62,435 nt of DNA from an uncultured Verrucomicrobia subdivision 3 bacterium (GCA_903872345.1 CAIQKM010000199.1:1-62435); one strand, 5' to 3'. Counted from the stretch's first letter, positions 36,352-46,331 are shown. Notes: a model not told the origin generated them from the letters alone. Numbers and translations: made by a program.

Positions 36352-38538
36352 GTGAAATTATTCAAACGGCAGCGCATCACGGGCATTTCCATCCTCGGGA
36401 TTTTGGCGTTGGCCCTCTGCGTGACGCTGGCCGGACGCGCGGTACAGGCCATGGATTACACCGCCGTTTTCAACGCTCCGCCGCAGCATGTGCCAACGTC
36501 GAGGATGCCGGACGGGCCGCTGCTGGGCAACGGCGACGTCGGCGTGGTGCTGGCCGGGCCGCCGGAGATGCAGACATTCTACATTGGCAAAAACGATTTC
36601 TGGACGCGCAATCCCGGCAACGCCATGGTCATCAATGTTGGCTGCGTCGAGTTGGACATCCCTGCGTTACAGGGGGCGACTTACCGGCAAGAACAGGATT
36701 TGGCGCAAGCCGAGGTGTGTGGGACATTCACGAAAGGCCGCATGACCGTCCGCACCCGGTCGTGGGTGGATGCGAATGAAAATTTGTTGGTGGTGCAAGT
36801 GCAATGCGAAGGTGCGCCAGCTGCATTCTCGGTCCGGCAATCCGTCGGCCTAAAGGATTCTGGCAAGACATTAAGCGCCGGAGGTGATAAACGTGTCAAC
36901 GCGGCGCCCCGTTCGACCAGCTGGTTCACGCATCGAGCCGATGAGTTGCCCGGCAAAAGCCGCGAAGTGGCGGTGGTGACACGAATCATCGGCGCAAATA
37001 GTTTGGAGATGACGCTTCAGCCGGGCGAAACCGCCACGGTGGCCACGGCGATATTGAGCGACCTGGATGCGAAGGAATTTCTGCCGGCGGCGAAGGAATT
37101 GGTGGCCGGGCTGACCCCGGAAAAGTTGGCGGGATTGGCGGCGCGGCACCGGGCGTGGTGGTCGGACTTCTGGGCGCGGTCGTTTATTGAAATACCGGAC
37201 AAGGAAATCGAGAAACATTGGTATGCGGCGCTGTATGTCATGGGTTCGTGCAGCCGCCCCGGCAAAGTTGCGCCGGGGCTGTGGGGCAACTGGGCGACGA
37301 CGAACGCTCCGAACTGGCATGGTGATTTTCATTTAAACTACAATTTCCAAGCGCCGTTCTATATGGTTTATTCCGCCAACCATGCGGACTTGTCGCTGCC
37401 GTTTTACGAAGCGATTTTGGAGTCAGTTCCCAACGGACGTGCGATGGCACAACGTCACGGCTGGAAAGGCGTTCATTTCCCGGTGTGCATCGGTCCATGG
37501 GGGCTTGCGCCAGAAAACCCGGACGGCGACTGGGGGCAGCGTTCGGATGCAGCGTTCGCGGCACTGAATTTCATCTGGGAATACCAATACACACAGGACA
37601 CGAATTTTCTACGGAAGACCGCCTATCCGTATCTGCGCGAAGCCGCCGAGTTCTGGGAGGATTATCTGAAGTTTGAGAATGGCCGCTACGTCATTTACAA
37701 CGACTCAATCCACGAAGGTTCCGGGCCGGACATGAATCCGCTGCTGTCGCTCGGCCTCGTCCGCACGCTGTTCAAGAACATGGTTGTGATGAGCCAGGAT
37801 CTCGGTGTGGATGCGGAGTATCGTGCGAAGTGGCAGGACATCTGCGACAAGATCAGCGCGTTCCCGGTGCAGGAGCGCGAAGGCAAGACCGTTTTCCGCT
37901 ATGCTGAAAAAGGCATGGCATGGAACAACGGCAACACGCTTGGCATCCAGCACATATTTCCCGCCGGCGCGATCGGCTTGGACAGCGACCCGAAGCTGCT
38001 GGAGATCAGCCTCAACATGATTGATGGAATGCACCGTTGGGCCGATTACAACGGTTTCTCATCCTGGTATACCGCCTGCGCCCGCGTGGGCTATGATCCG
38101 AAAATGATTTTGGAGAAGTTGCGGGCTGAGTGCGACAGGCATTCGTTCCCGAACCTGCTGCTTTACTACGGCGGCGGCGGCATCGAAAACTGCGGAGGGT
38201 TTCTTGCCATCAATGAAATGCTGCTGCAAAGCCACGAGGGTGTGATCCGGTTTTTCCCTGACTGGCCGCAGGATGAGAACGCGCGTTTCGGCAATCTCCG
38301 CGCCGTTGGCGCGTTTCTGGTGTCGGCAGAACTGAAGGACGGCGTGGTGAGCGGCGTAAAGATTGTCAGCGAGAAAGGCCGCGACTGCGTGGTGCAAAAC
38401 CCGTGGCCCGGGCGGGCAGTCCAACTCGTGCGGAACCGCAACATCGAGGAATTGGAAACGCGCATCGGCAAACGCTTCACGTTCAAAACAACCCCTGGCG
38501 AACGCATTGAACTAAAGCCGCAAATTAAATCGCATTGA
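36352..38538 (+). CDS. Secreted glycoside hydrolase, GH95-like (alpha/alpha barrel)
   Basis: 728 residues from a GTG start. Signal peptide about 1-32 (LALALCVTLAGRAVQA). PTSRMPDGPLLGNGDVGVVLAG is the opening of the beta-sandwich domain of GH95-type enzymes; WHGDFHLNYNFQAPFYM, then PYLREAAEFWEDYL, INDSIHEGSGPDMNP-like and NCGGFLAINEMLLQSHEG belong to the alpha6 barrel. Close relatives are annotated as alpha-L-fucosidases, but the substrate here could be another glycan. It stands alone, as polysaccharide-degrading genes in this phylum often do. Confidence 0.8.
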   Translation: MKLFKRQRITGISILGILALALCVTLAGRAVQAMDYTAVFNAPPQHVPTSRMPDGPLLGNGDVGVVLAGPPEMQTFYIGKNDFWTRNPGNAMVINVGCVELDIPALQGATYRQEQDLAQAEVCGTFTKGRMTVRTRSWVDANENLLVVQVQCEGAPAAFSVRQSVGLKDSGKTLSAGGDKRVNAAPRSTSWFTHRADELPGKSREVAVVTRIIGANSLEMTLQPGETATVATAILSDLDAKEFLPAAKELVAGLTPEKLAGLAARHRAWWSDFWARSFIEIPDKEIEKHWYAALYVMGSCSRPGKVAPGLWGNWATTNAPNWHGDFHLNYNFQAPFYMVYSANHADLSLPFYEAILESVPNGRAMAQRHGWKGVHFPVCIGPWGLAPENPDGDWGQRSDAAFAALNFIWEYQYTQDTNFLRKTAYPYLREAAEFWEDYLKFENGRYVIYNDSIHEGSGPDMNPLLSLGLVRTLFKNMVVMSQDLGVDAEYRAKWQDICDKISAFPVQEREGKTVFRYAEKGMAWNNGNTLGIQHIFPAGAIGLDSDPKLLEISLNMIDGMHRWADYNGFSSWYTACARVGYDPKMILEKLRAECDRHSFPNLLLYYGGGGIENCGGFLAINEMLLQSHEGVIRFFPDWPQDENARFGNLRAVGAFLVSAELKDGVVSGVKIVSEKGRDCVVQNPWPGRAVQLVRNRNIEELETRIGKRFTFKTTPGERIELKPQIKSH

Positions 38539-38548
38539 GTATGTTTTT

Positions 38549-38656
38549 ATGAATATCAAATCTTGCGTTATCCCGGCCCTCCGAATTTTGGCGCTTGCCC
38601 TTTTCCAGCCGTTGGCCGGCCACGCGGGAGGATCAATAAAAATTTTGAGGTGCTGA
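38549..38656 (+). pseudogene. Orphan signal-peptide fragment
   Basis: A 35-codon frame starting ATG 38549 encodes a good signal peptide (IPALRILALALFQPLAGHAGG) and then stops after eight further residues. The downstream DNA is an unrelated, oppositely oriented gene fragment, so this is the first part of a secreted-protein gene whose body has been lost. Confidence 0.45.
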
Positions 38657-38782
38657 ATTTTGGTAATTGCCGGATTTCGGATCATGACAAGGCCGCACAA
38701 ACACGACGGAAACATCGACATCCGGCAGAACGGCGTGGACGGCTTGCTGGAGACGGGCCTCGATTTGTTTGTGGAGCAACAC
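38651..38782 (-). pseudogene. Fragment of argS (5' end)
   Basis: Translated from GTG 38782 on the minus strand it gives LLHKQIEARLQQAVHAVLP and then VRPCHDPKSGNYQNSA, recognisable as the N-terminal domain of arginyl-tRNA synthetase, where the usual form is RPCPDPKFGDYQ.NA. The catalytic part is absent. It joins the orphan signal peptide at about 38640-38656. Confidence 0.55.
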
Positions 38783-38792
38783 GGGGTTATTT

Positions 38793-38825
38793 AAGCACGG
38801 ATGGGCACGGATAAACACAGATGAG
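38793..38825. repeat. CACGGAT-type dispersed repeat
   Basis: Short near-tandem sequence GCACGGATGGGCACGGATAA and ACACAGATGAG, next to the argS fragment. This kind of CACGGAT repeat is common in environmental genomes; nothing is known of its role here. Confidence 0.35.
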
Positions 38826-38933
38826 CATTGGCCATCGCTGGCGGACTATCCGGTGGGGAGATGTTCGACGGGTGGTTGAATAATCCAGGAAACAGCCTAG
38901 CCGTTACTCACGCTCACCAACCTTCTCTTCGAG

Positions 38934-39028
38934 AATCCCAACGGGATTCCGGCCCAAAGCCCAGGGTTGCGAGGCACGAGCTACCCTGGGTGCCGCAAGA
39001 AACACCTTCAACCACAACGCGGTTGCGG
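38934..39028. repeat. Cluster of small palindromes (REP-like)
   Basis: Three nested palindromes in 95 bases: AATCCC-AAC-GGGATT (38934-38948), CCCAGGGT (38960-38967) with ACCCTGGG (38983-38990), and CCGCAA (38993) with TTGCGG (39023). The composition resembles REP-type repeats mobilised by RAYT transposases, but none is encoded in the window. It lies just after the lepB gene. Confidence 0.6.
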
Positions 39029-39092
39029 CCTCAACTGTGTAGACAGATCCAACCAGACCGGGCTCACCGCATAGGTTGATTCGCCGCCCATT

Positions 39093-39809
39093 TCAATTCG
39101 CTCCCGCCGCATCCAGCGGCTTGAAGAAACGTCCCGCGCGCGGCAGCCACCCTTCGGTTTTATCCAGCGACAGCACCACATCCGTGGCTTTGCCCACGAT
39201 GCGTTTCCGCTGCACCGTCCCGAAAAAGCGGGAATCAAAACTGTTGTCGCGATTGTCGCCCATCATGAAATACTGCCCGGCCGGCACCTGCACCGGACCG
39301 AACGTCCGCTTCGCCGGCAGGCTCGGAATCGCCATCACCGCATGCGTATGCGTTGGTAATTGTTCCGTGGCAAACTGGCTTTGCAGTTGTTCATCGGCGG
39401 AAAGCTGTTCGGCAACACCCGTGCCGGCGGGGGCATATTCAACGGGCTTGCCGTTGATAATGAGCTGTTCATCCCGCAATTCGATGACATCGCCGGGCAG
39501 GCCGACTACGCGTTTCACGAGCCGGGTTTCATCCTTGGGCGAATAAAAAACCACAATGTCGCCGCGCTGCGGATTTCCCCACTCGGCCAGATGCCAGGTG
39601 GTGAAGGGCACTTTGAGATCGTAGGCCAGCTTGTTCACGAACACGCGGTCGCCCTCCAGAATGGTTGGCTTCATGGACCCGGTGGGCACGTCATTCCAAT
39701 CGGCCAGCGAGGAACGAATGGAGAACAGCACCAGCGCCATGACGAGGATGGGCCGGATTTCCTGCCGCCAGTATTGGCGGACCCGGGGGCTGAGCAGAGC
39801 TTGCTTCAT
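39093..39809 (-). CDS. lepB: Signal peptidase I
   Basis: About 238 residues from ATG 39809. One N-terminal membrane helix (about 19-37), catalytic Ser in VPTGSMKPTI, Lys in RLVKRVVGLPGD, and the closing GDNRDNSFDSRFFG box. Cleaves signal peptides of exported proteins in the membrane. The frame runs open upstream to 39923. Divergent from the subtilase gene. Confidence 0.92.
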   Translation of the reverse strand: MKQALLSPRVRQYWRQEIRPILVMALVLFSIRSSLADWNDVPTGSMKPTILEGDRVFVNKLAYDLKVPFTTWHLAEWGNPQRGDIVVFYSPKDETRLVKRVVGLPGDVIELRDEQLIINGKPVEYAPAGTGVAEQLSADEQLQSQFATEQLPTHTHAVMAIPSLPAKRTFGPVQVPAGQYFMMGDNRDNSFDSRFFGTVQRKRIVGKATDVVLSLDKTEGWLPRAGRFFKPLDAAGAN

Positions 39810-40032
39810 GCTGGATTTGACCCGTCCGGTCGGCGTGCGTTCAATTTGGCCGGCCAGAAATGTTATAAGCCATGCTAAACATGATTTTAGCCGAATATTC
39901 GCCAGCAGGCAGAGTTGGACCAACCTGACTCATGGCAAGATTCGGGCGATTCGTACCGTCAGAGGGTTAATTCATCCCATTTGTTTTGCAAAAACGACCC
40001 GGCAAACTAGATTAAACCTAAGACAAAATTTT

Positions 40033-42117
40033 ATGAAGTTTCCCTCAAAAGGTGTCTTATTGTGTTTATTTTTGTGGAATCTCGTTGGCGGCGGCGGGGG
40101 CGCCCTGGCACATCCGATGCAGGAATATGTCGAAGGCGATGTCCTCATCACCTTCAAGCCCGGGGCCGATCTGGCCGCCGGCACCAACGCACTGGCCCGC
40201 CATTCGCTGGCGTTGAAAAAACATTTTGCGGAACTCTCCCGCCTCCGGGGCAAGCATTCCGGCCTGGCTCACGACAACACGCGCACCACCGCGCAATTGA
40301 TCGCCGAATTGCAGGCCGACCCCGCCGTGGAAACCGCGGAGCCCAATTATCTTCGCTGGGTCACCGGCATCCCCAACGACACCCTGTTTACCAACCTGTG
40401 GGGCCTGCATAACACCGGCCAGACGGTGAATGGCAATGCCGGCACCAGCGGTGCGGACATCCGGTTTGTGCCCGCCTGGGCGCTGGCGCGTCCCACCACC
40501 AATCCCGTAGTGGTGGCCGTCATTGACACCGGCGTGGATTACACCCACCCGGATTTGGCGAGCAACATGTGGACCAATCCCGGCGAAATTCCCGACAACG
40601 GCATTGATGACGATGGCAACGGATATGTGGATGACGTTTACGGCTACGATTTCGCTGATAACACCGCCAACCCCACAGATTCCGGCTATCACGGCACCCA
40701 TGTGGCCGGCACCATTGCGGCCGTGGGCAACAATAATCTGGGGGTCATCGGGGTCAACTACCAGGCCCGGATCATGGCGCTGCGGGTTTCAACTGACGGC
40801 AGCACCATATTATCTTCCGCCGAAATTTCCGCCCTGGATTATGCCACGATGATGAAGAACCGCGGCGTCAATCTGGTGGCCATCAACGCCTCTTTTGGCG
40901 GCGGCGGGTACAGCAGCACCGAGTCCGCCGCCATTCAGGCGGCCGGCAACGCGGGCATCATTTTTTGCGCCGCCGCCGGCAACGCCACCAACAACAACGA
41001 CACCGCCGCTTTTTACCCCGCCAATTACCGCCTCAATAACATGATCGTGGTGGCCGCCAGCGATCAAAACGATGCGCTCGCCTTCTTTTCCAACTACGGC
41101 GCCAGCACGGTGGATCTGGCCGCGCCGGGGGTCAATATTCTTTCCACGCTGCCCGTGAACCAGGCCACCACGGACACTTCGTTGGTGCAGGGCAGCACCG
41201 CTTACAGCGCCACGGAACTGACCTATTCCGGCACCACCACCGGCATCACCGCTACGGTTTATTATTGCGGGCTTGGCAATCCGACAGATTTTCCGGCCGG
41301 CGTCCGCAGCAATCTGGCCCTGATCCAGCGCGGCACGCTGACCTTCTCCAACAAGGTGGTCAATGCCATGGCCGCCGGCGCGCGCGGAGCCATCATCTTC
41401 AATAACACCAACGGAAATTTTTTGGGCACTTTGGGAGGCTCCAATAACTGGATCCCGGCCGTTTCCATCGCCCAGGCGGATGGCCAGACGCTGCAAGCCC
41501 TGCTCCCGGCCACCGCCACGCTGATTAACGGGGTCAACCCGGCCAATATCTACCAATACCTGGACGGCACCTCCATGGCCACCCCGCATGTGTCCGGAGC
41601 GGTCGCCTTTGCCGCTCAGAATTTTCCGGCCGAAACCGTCACCCAACGCATCCAGCGGGTGCTGAATAATGTGGATGCGGTCGCCGGTCTCGCCGGCAAG
41701 GTTCATACCGGCGGCCGGCTGAATCTGCAACGCATCGTGGATACCGACCTCAACGGCCTGCCCGACTGGTGGGAGCAGCAATATTTTGGCCACCTCACCG
41801 GCACAGGTACGAATGCCGATCCCGACCACGATGGTCTGAACAACCTCGAGGAATTTCTGGCCGGCACCAACCCGACCAATGCCAGCTCCAATCTGGGGGT
41901 GAAAATTCTTTCGGTCAGCAAGAGCAATACCGTAACCGTCGCGTGGGCCAGCGTGGCGGGCAAAACCTATTGGGTGGAACGGGCCACCAATTTTCCCGGC
42001 GGTTTCCACACGGTCATCCAGACCAATATCGCGGCCACCGCACCGACCAATAGCATCACCGACACCAATCTCCCAAGCGGCAAAATCCGGTTCTACCGGG
42101 TGGGCGTGGAGCAATAA
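40033..42117 (+). CDS. Secreted subtilisin-like (S8) peptidase
   Basis: 694 residues: signal peptide 1-27, propeptide with EGDVLITFKPGADL, and a catalytic domain with Asp165 (VIDTGVDY), His223 (HGTHVAG) and Ser514 (GTSMATP). Between His and Ser lies a PA-type insert (about 400-490). A Ca-binding type-3-like stretch follows (DTDLNGLPDWWEQ, DPDHDGLNNLEEF; about 576-615), then a C-terminal beta domain without an obvious anchor. The frame is preceded by about 220 bases shared with divergent lepB. Confidence 0.88.
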   Translation: MKFPSKGVLLCLFLWNLVGGGGGALAHPMQEYVEGDVLITFKPGADLAAGTNALARHSLALKKHFAELSRLRGKHSGLAHDNTRTTAQLIAELQADPAVETAEPNYLRWVTGIPNDTLFTNLWGLHNTGQTVNGNAGTSGADIRFVPAWALARPTTNPVVVAVIDTGVDYTHPDLASNMWTNPGEIPDNGIDDDGNGYVDDVYGYDFADNTANPTDSGYHGTHVAGTIAAVGNNNLGVIGVNYQARIMALRVSTDGSTILSSAEISALDYATMMKNRGVNLVAINASFGGGGYSSTESAAIQAAGNAGIIFCAAAGNATNNNDTAAFYPANYRLNNMIVVAASDQNDALAFFSNYGASTVDLAAPGVNILSTLPVNQATTDTSLVQGSTAYSATELTYSGTTTGITATVYYCGLGNPTDFPAGVRSNLALIQRGTLTFSNKVVNAMAAGARGAIIFNNTNGNFLGTLGGSNNWIPAVSIAQADGQTLQALLPATATLINGVNPANIYQYLDGTSMATPHVSGAVAFAAQNFPAETVTQRIQRVLNNVDAVAGLAGKVHTGGRLNLQRIVDTDLNGLPDWWEQQYFGHLTGTGTNADPDHDGLNNLEEFLAGTNPTNASSNLGVKILSVSKSNTVTVAWASVAGKTYWVERATNFPGGFHTVIQTNIAATAPTNSITDTNLPSGKIRFYRVGVEQ

Positions 42118-42152
42118 TACCCGCCGGCGGCAACCGGCGAGCAGCGGCGGCC

Positions 42153-43721
42153 TCAGGCCGTCGGCTTGGTTCCCGGATGCGCCGGAAGCCAGAGTTCCAG
42201 GGTCGTTCCCGTTCCCGGCGCACTCCGGAGATGGATGAATCCGCCATGCTCCTTGATGATGCCCCGGACAATGGACAACCCCAGGCCGGTGCCTTTGCCC
42301 GGTTCTTTGGTGCTGTAAAACGGTTCGAATATTTTGTCCTGCTGGTCCGGATCAATCCCCATGCCCGTGTCCGTGACGCGAATCAGCACATAAGCCCCCG
42401 GCCCCGCTTCCCGGGGCAACGCGGCGCCATCACCCCCCGCCGCAATATTCTCCACTGAGAGGGTCAGTTCGCCACCCGCCGGCATCGCATCGCGGGCGTT
42501 GATGCACAAATTGAGCAGTACCCGGTGAAACTGGGTCGGATCGCCAAAGACCATCCAGAGATCGGGAGCAATGCGGGTTTGGACATGGATGGATGGCGGG
42601 AAGGTTTCCCGGATGATGCCGGCGATTTCGCGGATGATCTGCCCCAGCAGCAACCGCTCGCGCCGCTGCTCTGCGCCGCCGCGCGCGAACGCCAGCATCT
42701 GCTCCACCAGTTTGACGCCGCGTTCCGCACTGTTTCGGATCACCTCCGTCAGCCGGCGGCTGTCGGCTTCCCCTTTGGTGTCCGGCAACAGACGGGAGGA
42801 AACCAGGATGGGTGACAGCACATTGTTAAGATCATGCGCCAGGCTGGCCGCCAGGGTGCCAATGCCTTCCATGCGCTGGGCGCGTTGAAATTGGGTTTCC
42901 AGCTTTTTCTTTTCCGAAAGATCCTCCACCAGGCTGATGGCATAAACCTGGCCGGGCACGCCGGCACGGACCAGAGATACGGTCAGCCGGGCGGAAACGA
43001 TTTTCCGATCCTTGCGCAAATAACGTTTTTCAATCTGGTAATATTCCAGTTTTCCCGCCAGCAGATCGCGGTACAGCGCGAGATCCGCTTGCACATCTTC
43101 CGGATGAGTGAATTCCATGAAGGTCATGCCCCGCAGTTCCTCCTCGGTGTAGGCGAGCATCCGCTGCAACGCGCGGTTGCACTTGAGGGGACGCGCGTTC
43201 GGCCCCACCAGCGCCATGCCAATGGCCGCACTCTCAAACATCACCCGGAACTCGGTCTCGCTCTTGCGGAGCAGGTCCTCCGTCCATTTGCGTTCCGTAA
43301 TGTCCTCGGCAATGCCCACGATGCGCGTCACCTTGCCGTCGCCATCCTTCACCGGAAAGGCCCGGCTGTGCACCCAGCGCACGGCCCCGTCGGGGCGGAC
43401 AATGCGGTATTGCTCGTCGTATTTGCCGGCCACCTGCCGGATGAGTACGCAGTCCAGCACCCGGGTGCGATCTTCCGGGTGGATGGCCTCCGCCCACAGT
43501 TGGGGGTTGGCATACAGTTCGGCGCAGGCACGTCCCCAAATGCGTTCATACCCGGGGCTGATGTACAGCATCCGGGTTTTCGCCGCATCGGTCATCCAGA
43601 AGACCTCGAGGATGTTCTCCACCACCTGGCGGAACATTTCCTCCCGCTCCCGCAATTTCAACTCAACCGCTCCGGCATCATTCCCCGCCGACGGCAAATC
43701 AGATCCTGCCATCGCCTTCAT
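42153..43721 (-). CDS. PAS-PAS sensor histidine kinase (soluble)
   Basis: About 522 residues from ATG 43721 (a TTG start at 43754 is also possible). Two PAS domains (about 22-145 and 154-270) with WVHSRAFPVKDGDGKVTRIVGIAEDITE, then HisKA with His296 (LAHDLNN), and HATPase with N (NLCINARDAM), G1 DTGMGI and G2 GTGLGLSI. No membrane helices, so it senses something in the cytoplasm. No receiver domain. Lies about 190 bases beyond the fixJ-like stop, so it may belong to the same signalling set. Confidence 0.85.
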   Translation of the reverse strand: MKAMAGSDLPSAGNDAGAVELKLREREEMFRQVVENILEVFWMTDAAKTRMLYISPGYERIWGRACAELYANPQLWAEAIHPEDRTRVLDCVLIRQVAGKYDEQYRIVRPDGAVRWVHSRAFPVKDGDGKVTRIVGIAEDITERKWTEDLLRKSETEFRVMFESAAIGMALVGPNARPLKCNRALQRMLAYTEEELRGMTFMEFTHPEDVQADLALYRDLLAGKLEYYQIEKRYLRKDRKIVSARLTVSLVRAGVPGQVYAISLVEDLSEKKKLETQFQRAQRMEGIGTLAASLAHDLNNVLSPILVSSRLLPDTKGEADSRRLTEVIRNSAERGVKLVEQMLAFARGGAEQRRERLLLGQIIREIAGIIRETFPPSIHVQTRIAPDLWMVFGDPTQFHRVLLNLCINARDAMPAGGELTLSVENIAAGGDGAALPREAGPGAYVLIRVTDTGMGIDPDQQDKIFEPFYSTKEPGKGTGLGLSIVRGIIKEHGGFIHLRSAPGTGTTLELWLPAHPGTKPTA

Positions 43722-43914
43722 TCCCCTTCCCCGCCATTGGTCATGTGCGCCCAAAATTTGTTCATGCCCTAATGAACCGAAACCGGCGGGGGAGCGCTAC
43801 TGTCCATAGGTACAGGTGGCACCAATCGCGGCTGAAACCGCGAATAGACAAAGATTTAGGAAATCCCCGAACCGAGCTGATGCGGCGGACCCGCAGTCGC
43901 CAATCAGCCCATCA

Positions 43915-44538
43915 TCAGCCTGGCTCGCCGGCGATTTTTTCCGCCATCCGCACCAGGTCGGCCAGCGATTTGGCGCGCATCTTCTGCATGATGTTGGCGC
44001 GATGAAATTTCACCGTCCGCTCGGCTGTCTCCAACTCGCCGGCCACCTGCTTGTTCAGCCGGCCGGCGGTGATGAGCGCCATCACCTCGCGCTCGCGCGG
44101 CGTGAGCTGCTTGTAACGCGCGCGCACTTCCCGGACTTCCATCCGCTCCTCATGCGCCACCGCATCCCGGGCCAGCGCCTGCCGAATGGCCTCCAGCAGG
44201 TGCGCCGTCTGGAAGGGTTTCGTCAGAAATTCAAACGCCCCCGCCTTCATGGCCCGCACCGACATCGGGATGTCCCCGTGGGCGGTGATAAAAATCACCG
44301 GCACGGTGTTGCCCAGCCGGTTCAGTTCCCGCTGCAGTTCCAGTCCGCCCAGGTCCGGCATGCGCACATCGAGCACCAGGCAGGCGGGCACATCCCGGCG
44401 CGGGTGCGCCAGAAATTCTCGGGCGGAGGCAAATGTCTCCACCTGAAAGCCGGCGCACCGCAACAACCGCCCCATGGAACGCCGCACCGACAGGTCGTCG
44501 TCCACCACATAAACCATGGGCTCGGGTTTTGCGCTCAT
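43915..44538 (-). CDS. FixJ/LuxR-type response regulator
   Basis: 207 residues. Receiver with Asp12-14 pocket (VVDDDLSVRR), phospho-acceptor Asp57 (LVLDVRMPD) and Lys in FLTKPF; C-terminal HTH from about 142 (LTPREREVMALITAGRLNKQVA ... RTVKFHRANIMQKM). This FixJ-like type pairs with PAS kinases. Its ATG overlaps the stop of the upstream kinase by four bases (ATGA), which makes that kinase its partner. Confidence 0.92.
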   Translation of the reverse strand: MSAKPEPMVYVVDDDLSVRRSMGRLLRCAGFQVETFASAREFLAHPRRDVPACLVLDVRMPDLGGLELQRELNRLGNTVPVIFITAHGDIPMSVRAMKAGAFEFLTKPFQTAHLLEAIRQALARDAVAHEERMEVREVRARYKQLTPREREVMALITAGRLNKQVAGELETAERTVKFHRANIMQKMRAKSLADLVRMAEKIAGEPG

Positions 44539-46004
44539 GATCCGGCCTCCCCGGCGGCCGGCAGGCAGAACGAAACCGTTGCCCCCGGCCCCTGATTGGT
44601 TTCCGCCCACAGCCGTCCGCCATGCGCGTCAATGATGGACCGGCTGATGGCCAGTCCCATGCCCAGCCCCTGCGGCTTGGTGGTGTAAAATGTCTCAAAA
44701 ATCCGCGCCAACTGCCCGGGGGCGAATCCGGCCCCCGTGTCCTGCACCTCAATGGTCACCGCCGGCCGGTCCTCCTGCCGGTCATACCGCGCGCGAATCA
44801 GCAAAAACCGTTTTGTCTCCGGCACCTCGGCCATGGCATCCAGACCGTTCACCACCAGATTGAGCAACACCTGTTGCAACTGCACCCGGTCCCCCCAAAC
44901 CGGCGGCAGCCCCGCAGGCGTGGCGGTCTGGATCGTCACCCGCCGCGCGGCCGACTCATACCGGGCCAGCGCCACCACCTCCGCAATCACCTCCCGCAAA
45001 TCCACCAGCTTGCGTTCGCCGGGCGCCTTGCGGGCCAGTTGCCGGACCCGCGCGATCACCGCGCCCGCGCGTTCCGCGTCATCAATGATTTCGGCCAGCG
45101 CGTCCCGGACCTCCGCCACCGCCGGTCCGCCCGCCGGCAACAGCCGCAGACACGCGTTGGCATTGTTCACCACCGCCGTCAGCGGCTGGTTGACCTCGTG
45201 CGCAATGGAAACGGCCAGCTCCCCCATCGTCGTCATCCGGGCCACATGGGCAAAATCCGCCTGCGCCTGGTGCAGCGCACCCTGCGTCCGGTTTTGTTCG
45301 GTCACATCCATGACCGCCCCCACAAATTCCAGCCCGCCCGCCTCGTTCGTCTCCGCGTGCCCCACAATGTGGACATGCTTCACCCGGTCATCCGGCAGAA
45401 GCAGCCGGTGGTCGAAATCAAAATCATTCCCTTTGCTTGCGTTTTCAATTATCGCCCGCACCCGCGCCAGATCTTCCGGGTGCACCCGCCGGAAATAATG
45501 TTCCACGTTCAGCTTCGCCATCGGCTCGTATTCGAAGATGTGAAACGTCTCCTCCGACCAGAGAACCTCGCCGGTGGCCACCCGCCAGTTGAAACAGCCG
45601 GTATGGCTCAGCCGCTGGGCCGCCGCCAGATAACTCTCACTGCGCCGCAAGGCGTCCACCTTGGCGGTCAGTTCATCCCGCGCCCGGCGCAGCGATTCCA
45701 GAGTGCGCCGCTGCACGATGGCCAGCATGCCCACCAGCAAACCCGCCAGCACGAAGAAAAACAAGCGGGGCAGCGAACTGACATCCGCCGACAGGGAGGG
45801 CAGGAAAAGGAAATAGAACGCCGTCACCGAAATTCCCAGCGCCAGCAGACAGGGTCCGAAACCGCCAAACCAGGCACAGAAAAGGGTCGCACACAGCAGC
45901 AGCGAAACGTAGGGAGTGGACGGCCAGTATTGATGCATCCACCGGGCGAGGACGCTGGCGAGAACCGGCGCGGCCACAGCCCCGCCCCACCGGACGGCTG
46001 ACAT
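44535..46004 (-). CDS. Membrane sensor histidine kinase, PAS domain (FixL-like partner)
   Basis: About 489 residues from ATG 46004. Three to four membrane helices (about 8-97, PYVSLLLCATLFCAWFGGFGP as in DUF4118/KdpD-type membrane regions), coiled coil, PAS (about 125-240), then HisKA with His269 (SIAHEVNQPLTAVV, the FixL/DctB-type H-box) and HATPase (DTGAGF, GLGMGLAISRSI). Together with the FixJ-like regulator it forms a two-gene, translationally coupled two-component system. The PAS pocket shows no clear heme ligand by eye. A longer frame upstream is antisense to the 82-residue gene and rejected. Confidence 0.88.
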   Translation of the reverse strand: MSAVRWGGAVAAPVLASVLARWMHQYWPSTPYVSLLLCATLFCAWFGGFGPCLLALGISVTAFYFLFLPSLSADVSSLPRLFFFVLAGLLVGMLAIVQRRTLESLRRARDELTAKVDALRRSESYLAAAQRLSHTGCFNWRVATGEVLWSEETFHIFEYEPMAKLNVEHYFRRVHPEDLARVRAIIENASKGNDFDFDHRLLLPDDRVKHVHIVGHAETNEAGGLEFVGAVMDVTEQNRTQGALHQAQADFAHVARMTTMGELAVSIAHEVNQPLTAVVNNANACLRLLPAGGPAVAEVRDALAEIIDDAERAGAVIARVRQLARKAPGERKLVDLREVIAEVVALARYESAARRVTIQTATPAGLPPVWGDRVQLQQVLLNLVVNGLDAMAEVPETKRFLLIRARYDRQEDRPAVTIEVQDTGAGFAPGQLARIFETFYTTKPQGLGMGLAISRSIIDAHGGRLWAETNQGPGATVSFCLPAAGEAGS

Positions 46005-46331
46005 CTGCCGCCAAGACCTGGGCGAAGCGCCGGTTTTCAGGCCTTGGGACCCCGCTGTTGACAAGCCTGATACCACAGCACCAAATGTGCCCCACCCCGG
46101 GCGGTGAGGCAAGTGGAACGTGCATCGCCGGACCGACGTACCCGGCAATAAAAACGGGGTCCGATCCGAATTAAAAACCGGGATCAAAATGCACCGCAAC
46201 CACTTAGAAACCGGCCGGCCACACTTTTCGGCCGGCGGCGACCCTGTCGATTGGCTTGTATTTTTTATCATAAACATTAATTTGGGTGGCAGAACGCTCG
46301 AATATAAATCCTCACTTAAGGATATCCCGCC
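46005..46331. other. Intergenic region upstream of the kinase and the 82-residue gene
   Basis: About 330 bases shared by the divergent genes; holds a GC-rich inverted repeat near 46212-46240 (CCGGCCG ... CGGCCGG around an ACACTTTT loop) and AT-rich sequence from 46255 to 46310 suited to promoters. No gene recognised. Confidence 0.45.
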
